From: Flavobacteriales bacterium UBA7325
Lineage (GTDB): Bacteria; Bacteroidota; Bacteroidia; Flavobacteriales_D; Crocinitomicaceae
Length of the DNA: 38,071 nt
NCBI GenBank assembly: GCA_002471375.1
Contig: DKPV01000023.1
Coordinates: forward strand, 1-38,071
Reading direction: 5' to 3'
Below are positions 31,850-38,071 of this stretch, in pieces. Under the pieces are notes generated by a model. The model was not told the origin of the DNA. It made no database searches and worked only from the letters and a program-made list of their open reading frames with translations. Position numbers and translations under genes: made by a program. Each line of letters starts with the position of its first letter. Within the stretch, counting starts at the first letter, position 1.

Positions 31850-33763
31850 TTACATTCTTTCTGGTGCTTTTATACCAAGCAATCCTAGAGATAGGTCAAT
31901 TACCTTTGCAACATTGCTGCTCAAAACTAAGCGCATATTTCTCAAGGTGGCATCTTCTTCTTTCAATACAGTAACGCTTTGATAAAAACTATTATAGAGT
32001 TTTACGAGTTCAAAAGCGTAATTAGCTAATAATGCGGGGGAATGTCCCTCTCCAGCTTCTCTAATAACTTCAGGGAAACAGTTCAAATGCTTAAGTATCT
32101 CCTTTTCTTCAGCTGAGATTGATTCTACATCTCTAAGGTTGTGAAGTTCTCCACCTTTTGCAAGCAAAGATTTAATTCGAGCATGTGCATACTGGATAAA
32201 TGGACCAGTATTCCCATTTAACTCGATAGATTCTTCTGGATTAAATGCCATTCCTTTTCTAGGATCTACTTTTAATAGGTAGTATTTCAATCCTCCCATC
32301 CCTATCTTATAGAAAAGTTCATCACGCTCTTCGGATGACATTCCATCAATATGACCACGTGCTTGAGTCATCAATCTTGCTGCCCCAACAACTTCATCCA
32401 TTAGGTCATCAGCATCTACAACCGTTCCCTCTCGAGACTTCATTTTACCAACCTCTCCGGCACTATTACGGAGTTCAACCATTCCATATGAAAGATGATA
32501 ACAATTTTTAGCCCAGGCGTAACCAAGCTTCTGCAGAATTAAAAATAACACTCTGAAGTGGTAATCCTGTTCATTCCCAACAGTATAAATAATCCCATCT
32601 AAATCAGGGTAGTCCTTAAAACGATCAACAGCAGTCCCTACATCTTGCGTCATGTAAACAGCGGTACCATCCGAACGAAGGACTAATTTCTCATCCAGTC
32701 CGTCATCAGTAAGATCTATCCAGACAGAGCCATCATCTTTCTTGAAGAAAACTCCAGATGATAGACCGTCCTCTACCAAATCCTTACCAATCAAAAATGT
32801 ATTCGACTCATAATAGAGCGTATCAAAATCAACGCCCATCATATCATAGGTCTTTTCAAAGCCTTTATAGACCCATCCATTCATAGTTGTCCAGAGAAGA
32901 TAAACTTGTGGGTCTTTAGCTTCCCAAAGAATTAACATCTCTTTCGCATCAAGAAGAATTGTGGTTTGATTCTTTGCTAAATCTTTGATTTTTTCATTTA
33001 AACCAGCAATCGCCTTTTCATCTTTTCCAGCCTTCGATGAGTTCAACCTTTCGAACTCAGCTGAAATTTCTTCAGAGTATCCAGAAAAATCAGCATTCTC
33101 CCAACCTTGAATAATCTTATTCGCTTCAGTGTTGAAGTGCTTATCAAAGAGAACGTAGTACTTCCCTACTAGCTTATCTCCTTTAATGCCTGTATTCTCG
33201 GGTGTCTCTCTTTCCCCCTTGTCATTGACAGGAGAAAAACGTTCCCAAGCTAGCATGCTTTTACAGATGTGAATCCCACGATCATTGATGATTTGTGTCT
33301 TCACCATCTTATGACCATTCGCCTTGAGAATTTCAGCGACAGAATATCCAAGAAAAATATTTCTTAAATGACCGAGATGCAAAGGTTTATTGGTGTTAGG
33401 TGAAGAATACTCAACCATGACAGTTGGCTTAGAATTAGCTTCCTGAAAGCCAAACTTCTCCTGAGAGTCCATATCCGACAGTCTACCTAACCAGTATTGG
33501 TCCGAAATGACGAAGTTCAAAAATCCATTAATAACGGAGTAACTCGCCAGCGCGTCGATTTTTTCAACTAAGAATGCACCTATTTTTTCACCCGCATCAA
33601 CAGGTGAGCATTTTAACACTTTCCCAAATGGAAACACAACCAGAGTCAAATCTCCTTCGACATCTTTTCGCGTTTTCTGAAATTGGATCATCTTCTCAGA
33701 AATGTCCATTTCAAATATCTCCTGGGAGTGATCTAATAAAGCTTGTTTAATTAACGCTTCCAT
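31850..33763 (-). CDS. argS: Arginyl-tRNA synthetase
   Basis: This class I aminoacyl-tRNA synthetase charges tRNA-Arg. The N-terminal additional domain (about 1-110) ends before the HIGH motif HLGH at 129-132 (SSPNTNKPLHLGHLRN). The KMSKS-like loop is MKSRE at 441-445. The C-terminal anticodon-binding DALR domain starts near residue 520 (NTGPFIQYAHARIKSLLAK) and ends at ERM, a normal finish. At 637 residues it is somewhat longer than many because of an inserted lysine-rich region near 250-275. The start lies one base after the arginase stop, so the two are co-transcribed. The broken DUF389 gene follows 1 base later. Confidence 0.97.
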   Translation of the reverse strand: MEALIKQALLDHSQEIFEMDISEKMIQFQKTRKDVEGDLTLVVFPFGKVLKCSPVDAGEKIGAFLVEKIDALASYSVINGFLNFVISDQYWLGRLSDMDSQEKFGFQEANSKPTVMVEYSSPNTNKPLHLGHLRNIFLGYSVAEILKANGHKMVKTQIINDRGIHICKSMLAWERFSPVNDKGERETPENTGIKGDKLVGKYYVLFDKHFNTEANKIIQGWENADFSGYSEEISAEFERLNSSKAGKDEKAIAGLNEKIKDLAKNQTTILLDAKEMLILWEAKDPQVYLLWTTMNGWVYKGFEKTYDMMGVDFDTLYYESNTFLIGKDLVEDGLSSGVFFKKDDGSVWIDLTDDGLDEKLVLRSDGTAVYMTQDVGTAVDRFKDYPDLDGIIYTVGNEQDYHFRVLFLILQKLGYAWAKNCYHLSYGMVELRNSAGEVGKMKSREGTVVDADDLMDEVVGAARLMTQARGHIDGMSSEERDELFYKIGMGGLKYYLLKVDPRKGMAFNPEESIELNGNTGPFIQYAHARIKSLLAKGGELHNLRDVESISAEEKEILKHLNCFPEVIREAGEGHSPALLANYAFELVKLYNSFYQSVTVLKEEDATLRNMRLVLSSNVAKVIDLSLGLLGIKAPERM

Positions 33764-33764
33764 T

Positions 33765-34715
33765 CTACTTATCTATTTCATTTGCGACAGCCTCTAATAA
33801 ATCAAAGGTTAACTCTGCCATTGTATTAATTTTTTCATCCAAGCATGGGTTTACTTCCACAAACTCCATACAAGCCAACTTCTCATTTTTTGCCAATTCA
33901 GTAAGAAAGAAATGTGCTTCCTCAACATTCAACCCATTGTCGACAGGTGTTCCTGTGCCGTGAGAGGTCACTTCTGGATCCATTGAATCAACATCAAAAG
34001 AAACATATATGATATCACACTCAGTTAGCTGATTAAGCGTCTTATCCAAGATTGCTTTTGCACCTTCTGAACGAACATCTTCCACCTTATGATTCGTAAT
34101 ATTTAAACGATCCATAATAGCATCTTCCTGCTCTTCCGTATCTCGTACTGCAATAAAAACAAGGTCTTCTGCACTGAATCGAGCGCCATCAGAACCAAAG
34201 TTCTTCAATTCTTCCCAAAGGGCCACAACTTTCTCGTTTGGTTCATTGCTCTTAGACTCAAGATTATCTTCGCGCAATGCCGTGGCCAATGGCATACCGT
34301 GCATATTTCCAGAAGGCGTCGTGTATGGTGTATGCAAGTCCCCGTGTGCGTCAATCCAAATTACACCAAGGCGTTTGTTTGGATGAGCCTTTTGAATACC
34401 CGCTATTGTTCCACCTGCCGATCCATGATCAGACGCCAGAACCAATGGGAATTTATTTTGTTCAATACAAGAACTTACTGAATCTGAAACATAATGGAAT
34501 ACATCAAGTAAGCCTTCAATTCGTTTTGCCGTATCAAACTTAATCGGCGAGTCAAGTAAATAATTGACATCCTGTAATTCTACCATTCGATACTTTCCAA
34601 AGAATAAGTTTCCTTTTTTTCGAGCAGCAGTCATCACTGCATCAGGACCTAAAGAAGCACCGCGCGTACCTGCAGTAATTTCAGATCTATTAATAATAAG
34701 TTGAATATCTTTCAT
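33765..34715 (-). CDS. Arginase
   Basis: This ureohydrolase-family enzyme (316 residues) converts arginine to ornithine and urea. The metal ligands are all present: H97 in ASDHGSAGG, D122, H124 and D126 in IDAHGDLH, and D241 and D243 in SFDVDSMDP. SGNMHGMPLA, GTGTPV and MEFVEVNP, typical of true arginases, are also present. I chose ATG at 34715, where MKDIQLIINRSEITAGTRGA matches the family start and a perfect -7 element lies just upstream. A longer frame to 34991 is unsupported. It is followed after one base by argS, so arginine breakdown and use in translation are encoded together. Agmatinase or formimidoylglutamase are less likely. Confidence 0.9.
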   Translation of the reverse strand: MKDIQLIINRSEITAGTRGASLGPDAVMTAARKKGNLFFGKYRMVELQDVNYLLDSPIKFDTAKRIEGLLDVFHYVSDSVSSCIEQNKFPLVLASDHGSAGGTIAGIQKAHPNKRLGVIWIDAHGDLHTPYTTPSGNMHGMPLATALREDNLESKSNEPNEKVVALWEELKNFGSDGARFSAEDLVFIAVRDTEEQEDAIMDRLNITNHKVEDVRSEGAKAILDKTLNQLTECDIIYVSFDVDSMDPEVTSHGTGTPVDNGLNVEEAHFFLTELAKNEKLACMEFVEVNPCLDEKINTMAELTFDLLEAVANEIDK

Positions 34716-34732
34716 GCAAATCAATTGGACGT

Positions 34733-34740
34733 CAAAAATA
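34733..34740 (-). promoter_or_regulatory. -7 element of the arginase-argS promoter
   Basis: TATTTTTG on the minus strand matches TAnnTTTG exactly. It would start transcription near 34727 and leave a leader of about 11 bases to the ATG at 34715. Confidence 0.5.
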
Positions 34741-34774
34741 GCATAATTTGTAGTGAAACTGACATAGAAATTCA

Positions 34775-34804
34775 TTGCTAAGCGATCTAGGTTCGGTAAC
34801 TTTA
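34775..34804 (+). promoter_or_regulatory. Promoter of the GLPGLI-like gene
   Basis: TTG at 34775-34777, a 19-base spacer and TAACTTTA at 34797-34804 match the Bacteroidetes consensus with one mismatch. The predicted start near 34811 leaves a leader of about 32 bases. Confidence 0.6.
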
Positions 34805-34842
34805 CACACCTATAAACGTTGAATAAATAAGAGACCCACGAT

Positions 34843-35529
34843 ATGAAATATATTTCACGCATTTTTTTCACTCTAACAGTGCTAATTCTTAGCACTAATA
34901 CATATTCGCAAAACAAGAAGCATTTTACAGGAATGCTCGAATATCGCATTAGTGTTCGAGATACGGCTATGGGAAATATGATGCCTGTCAATAAAATGGT
35001 CGTCTACACAAACGACACGATCGTTCGTATCGAAAACTACACGCAAAACCTAGGTAAACAAGTGGCCATAAAGCATATGACAAAAGGAAAGTCGTATCTA
35101 TTGCTTGAAACTGATTTTGGCAATTTCGCGTTGCAGATGGATGCTGATGAAGAATTATCTTCCGAACCAAATCCAAACGATACAGCAACAGTAGCCGAAT
35201 ATGCATTCAAAAAGAAATGTTTAAAAAAGAGACTTCTAGGACGTAAGGCTAAGAGAATGCTTGTATCGCATGCGGACTTTGAAGAACCAATTGAATTCCT
35301 TTACCTTAAAGGCTATTCAAATAAGATCGTTGACACTTACGAAGAGGTCCCTGGTCTTCCTGTTAAATATAGTATCCCAATGACAGATGCAGTTCTAGAT
35401 TATGAACTTGTAAAAATGAGCGAATACACTCCTGAACGTGATCTCTTTGGTATTCCGGATGACTTTGAAAGAATAAGTTTCAATGATTTCATGGATCGCC
35501 TTATCGATTCGCAAGAAAATATGGAATAG
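34843..35529 (+). CDS. Secreted GLPGLI-like protein
   Basis: This 228-residue protein has a signal peptide (about residues 1-22, ending TYSQ). A beta-rich domain with FTGMLEYRISVRD, DTIVRIENYTQNLG and the motif EVPGLPVKYSIP follows, where GLP is the hallmark of the Bacteroidetes GLPGLI (DUF4412-related) secreted proteins. Their function is unknown, although some are co-regulated with metal or protein-secretion genes. It lacks a T9SS domain and a lipobox, so it is probably periplasmic. It has its own promoter and is divergent from arginase. The ftsK gene lies 113 bases downstream. Confidence 0.8.
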   Translation: MKYISRIFFTLTVLILSTNTYSQNKKHFTGMLEYRISVRDTAMGNMMPVNKMVVYTNDTIVRIENYTQNLGKQVAIKHMTKGKSYLLLETDFGNFALQMDADEELSSEPNPNDTATVAEYAFKKKCLKKRLLGRKAKRMLVSHADFEEPIEFLYLKGYSNKIVDTYEEVPGLPVKYSIPMTDAVLDYELVKMSEYTPERDLFGIPDDFERISFNDFMDRLIDSQENME

Positions 35530-35642
35530 AAGATTCCGGTTTGCCTCGCATTAGAACTAACATTTAGATGTGTATAGTTACTAAGCGTTAGGCTCAAACG
35601 CTTGACATTCCTATGTAAATTCGTAAGATATAGAAGGATTGA

Positions 35643-38071
35643 ATGGCACTCGATAACGAATACAAAGCAAAAGGCGAAACAGCATCAAGCTCTGAATCAA
35701 AGAATTCATGGGAAAAAAAATCGAGCACAAAAAAGACTTCCACTTCCCGCAAGAAAAAACGTACGAAGAAAAAATCGCCAACAATGATCAGCTCAATCAC
35801 TGATCGCATCAACACGAAAAAACTGAAATCAAGTATAGGTGTTGGACTATTACTAGCGGCGCTCTTTATTTTCTTAGCGAATTTCTCCTATCTACTCACG
35901 TGGCGAGAAGATCAGAATCGAGTTCTTGAAACTGGTTTCTTCCAATTCTTATTCGATGGAAATGAAACACCTGTTGCCAACTGGCTAGGTAAATTTGGGG
36001 CGTGGACCTCCCACCTACTCATTTATCGTTGGTTTGGCATAGCTTCTTTCGGAATCCCTTTACTTTTGACTGTATGGGGTATTAAAGCATTGTTTAATCG
36101 CGCAGTTCTTCCGCTGAGAAAGGCAACCTCGGGAACAATTCTCTTCACCATTTGGTTCAGCCTCCTTTTCGGGTTCTTTTCGAATCAAGTCAACTATCTA
36201 GGAGGAACCTTTGGCTACCAAATCAATGAATGGTTTGCACTAACACTTGGTAAATTCGGGACAATAATCTTTATCATAGCCTTTGGATACATTTTCGGAT
36301 TGATCGTATTCAACTTGAACCTAGGTAAACTTGTAGGCTGGTTCAAAGCAAAAGATGAGACGGATGAAGCCATTTCCGAAGCCGTGACTGATGTGATCAC
36401 TGAAGATGATTTGTCGGTGACTAACACGCTGAAAGAAGAAGATAAACTCAATGACGATCTTGCGAATACCGTAACATTTGGTGAGAAAGAAGAGGAAATC
36501 ATCGAAGAAGAAAAGGTTGAGGAAGAGCTAACGTCTACCGTTGTAGATGAAATGGATGTTACGATTCCTGAAGAAGACCCAATCGAAACTACGGATGATG
36601 AACTACTTGTCAAGATTGCCGCAACTGAGGAAGACGAGGTTCTAACCGAAGAGGATGTTAATAGTAAACGAGACGAATTTGGTGAATACGATCCAAAACT
36701 TGATTTGTCAAGTTACAAACTTCCGTCTATCGATCTTCTAAAGGCATATGGAAAAGGTGCTATTAATATTGACAAGAAGGAGCTAGAAGAGAACAAAAAC
36801 AAAATTGTTACCACGCTTCAAAACTACAAGATCGAGATTTCTAAAATCATGGCAACTGTGGGGCCTACAGTCACGTTGTACGAAATCGTACCAGCTCCTG
36901 GGGTTCGAATCTCAAAAATCAAGAACCTTGAAGACGATATTGCACTGAGTCTTGCAGCGCTTGGAATCAGAATTATCGCGCCAATACCTGGTAAAGGAAC
37001 AATCGGAATTGAAGTACCTAACAGTAAACCAGAAATGGTTAGCATGCGTTCTTTAATTGCCTCAAAAAGATTTCAAGAACTTGATGCAGAGCTACCAATC
37101 GTTATGGGTAAAACCATTACAAACGAAACGTTTACATTCGATTTAGCTAAAATGCCTCACCTACTCGTCGCGGGTGCAACAGGGCAAGGTAAATCCGTTG
37201 GATTAAATGCAATTCTAGTATCCTTACTTTACAAGAAGCATCCCGCTCAAGTAAAATTCGTTCTCGTTGATCCAAAGAAGGTTGAGCTTACGCTTTACAA
37301 CAAAATAGAGCGTCATTTCTTGGCAAAACTTCCAGATGATAGTGATGCAATTATCACTGACACAAGTAAAGTTGTCGATACTTTAAATTCGCTCTGTATT
37401 GAAATGGATGAACGGTATGAGCTTTTAAAAACAGCACAGGTAAGAAACATAAAAGAATACAATGCTAAGTTTATTGCTCGTAAGCTTAATCCTGAGAAAG
37501 GACACCGCTATCTTCCATACATTGTTGTATTAATAGATGAGTTTGCCGACCTTATAATGACTGCGGGTAAAGAAGTAGAACATCCAATTGCCAGGATCGC
37601 TCAGTTAGCACGTGCCATTGGTATACACTTGATTGTAGCTACACAACGTCCTTCTGTAAATGTAATTACTGGTATGATCAAGGCTAACTTCCCAGCAAGA
37701 ATTGCATTCCGTGTTCAGTCGAAAATTGATTCTAGAACAATCCTTGATGGCTCAGGAGCAGATCAACTCATCGGGCGCGGTGATATGTTAATTAGCACTG
37801 GCTCGGAGCTAGTTCGTTTGCAATGTGGTTTTGTCGATACTCCTGAAGTTGAAGACATTTGTAACTTTATCGGGGATCAGAGAGGTTATGCTGACGCATT
37901 CTTGCTACCAGAGTATGTAGGAGAATCCTCTGAAGGAGGAGGAAGTATGGACGATGAAGATCTCGATTCACTATTCGCAGATGCAGCTCGTATTGTAGTT
38001 ATTCATCAGCAAGGTTCTGCTAGTTTACTTCAACGTAAGCTCAAGCTAGGCTATAACCGAGCAGGAAGAAT
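35643..38071 (+). CDS. ftsK: DNA translocase FtsK (3' end outside the window)
   Basis: The frame is open from ATG at 35643 to the window end (809 codons, incomplete). A basic cytoplasmic N-terminus (about 1-60, lysine-rich) is followed by four membrane segments near 60-84, 115-148, 155-177 and 198-218. A very acidic linker occupies about 230-340. The alpha domain begins near 360 (YDPKLDLSSYKLPSIDLL). The motor has Walker A GATGQGKS at 511-518 and Walker B LIDE at 630-633. It pumps chromosome ends into daughter cells at the septum. The gamma (DNA-recognition) domain begins near residue 770 and is cut by the edge. The frame carries no stop, so it would be missed by tools that need a closed frame. 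Confidence 0.97.
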   Translation, partial: MALDNEYKAKGETASSSESKNSWEKKSSTKKTSTSRKKKRTKKKSPTMISSITDRINTKKLKSSIGVGLLLAALFIFLANFSYLLTWREDQNRVLETGFFQFLFDGNETPVANWLGKFGAWTSHLLIYRWFGIASFGIPLLLTVWGIKALFNRAVLPLRKATSGTILFTIWFSLLFGFFSNQVNYLGGTFGYQINEWFALTLGKFGTIIFIIAFGYIFGLIVFNLNLGKLVGWFKAKDETDEAISEAVTDVITEDDLSVTNTLKEEDKLNDDLANTVTFGEKEEEIIEEEKVEEELTSTVVDEMDVTIPEEDPIETTDDELLVKIAATEEDEVLTEEDVNSKRDEFGEYDPKLDLSSYKLPSIDLLKAYGKGAINIDKKELEENKNKIVTTLQNYKIEISKIMATVGPTVTLYEIVPAPGVRISKIKNLEDDIALSLAALGIRIIAPIPGKGTIGIEVPNSKPEMVSMRSLIASKRFQELDAELPIVMGKTITNETFTFDLAKMPHLLVAGATGQGKSVGLNAILVSLLYKKHPAQVKFVLVDPKKVELTLYNKIERHFLAKLPDDSDAIITDTSKVVDTLNSLCIEMDERYELLKTAQVRNIKEYNAKFIARKLNPEKGHRYLPYIVVLIDEFADLIMTAGKEVEHPIARIAQLARAIGIHLIVATQRPSVNVITGMIKANFPARIAFRVQSKIDSRTILDGSGADQLIGRGDMLISTGSELVRLQCGFVDTPEVEDICNFIGDQRGYADAFLLPEYVGESSEGGGSMDDEDLDSLFADAARIVVIHQQGSASLLQRKLKLGYNRAGR

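Noticed and set aside
34716..34991. Long N-terminal extension of arginase (92 residues)
   Set aside because: It overlaps the divergent promoter region, has no homology to arginase and is preceded by a perfect -7 element nearer the ATG at 34715.
35583..35603. Terminator after the GLPGLI-like gene
   Set aside because: The 7-bp stem is not followed by a T tract.
36215..36613. Serine-rich 132-residue minus-strand frame
   Set aside because: It is the reverse complement of the acidic linker of ftsK (GAA/GAT codons read as TTC/ATC and TCT/TCA), with no promoter or start support.
1..38071. tRNA, rRNA, CRISPR or insertion sequence
   Set aside because: All gaps were read on both strands and no cloverleaf, repeat-spacer array, transposase or terminal inverted repeat pair was seen.

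Overview
The window is about 38 kb of a compact, AT-rich chromosome from a Bacteroidetes bacterium, most likely a marine or freshwater member of Flavobacteriales. Three secreted proteins carry type IX secretion (T9SS) C-terminal sorting domains. A PorE-like T9SS anchor, Bacteroidetes-type TonB-dependent receptors and a GLPGLI-like secreted protein are also present. Several promoters match the Bacteroidetes pattern TTG-N17..20-TAnnTTTG. No rRNA, tRNA, CRISPR array or insertion sequence was seen.

Layout. 1-747: end of a kelch-repeat T9SS cargo gene, apparently interrupted by a stop codon. 744-4598: ilvE, recQ and a LexA/CI-like XRE-S24 regulator. 4672-6878: a minus-strand operon of a small unknown protein, an ABC ATPase and a YihY/BrkB membrane protein. 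6965-10441: a plus-strand operon of rlmI, a MATE exporter and fmt. 10607-11918: HU, trmH and a THX ribosomal protein with a histone-H1-like tail. 11963-16488: serC, serA, DUF1015, a YggS-type PLP protein and DUF1684. 16528-18396: small secreted proteins and a TPMT-type methyltransferase. 18400-22745: a cobalamin-riboswitch operon (DUF4465 T9SS protein, BtuB-like receptor, BtuG-like surface lipoprotein). 22755-26195: a second TonB receptor preceded by a PCMD-like T9SS protein. 26354-31077: an orphan small gene, then queE, porE-like, a UbiA prenyltransferase and maf. 31134-31848: a decayed locus holding a lone signal peptide and a broken DUF389 gene. 31850-34715: argS and arginase. 34843-35529: a GLPGLI-like secreted protein. 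35643 to the end: ftsK, running off the window.

The most notable system is the B12-uptake operon. A cobalamin aptamer (22572-22736, minus strand) precedes three genes whose products would sit at the cell surface or in the outer membrane. The DUF4465 member is exported by T9SS rather than as a lipoprotein. Other points of interest are a regulator with every visible hallmark of a self-cleaving repressor and an operator over its own promoter, the serine-locus DUF1015 protein with a DGHHR motif, the THX/H1 chimera, and a recurring layout in which an intrinsic terminator hairpin sits directly between a -7-like element and the next start codon.
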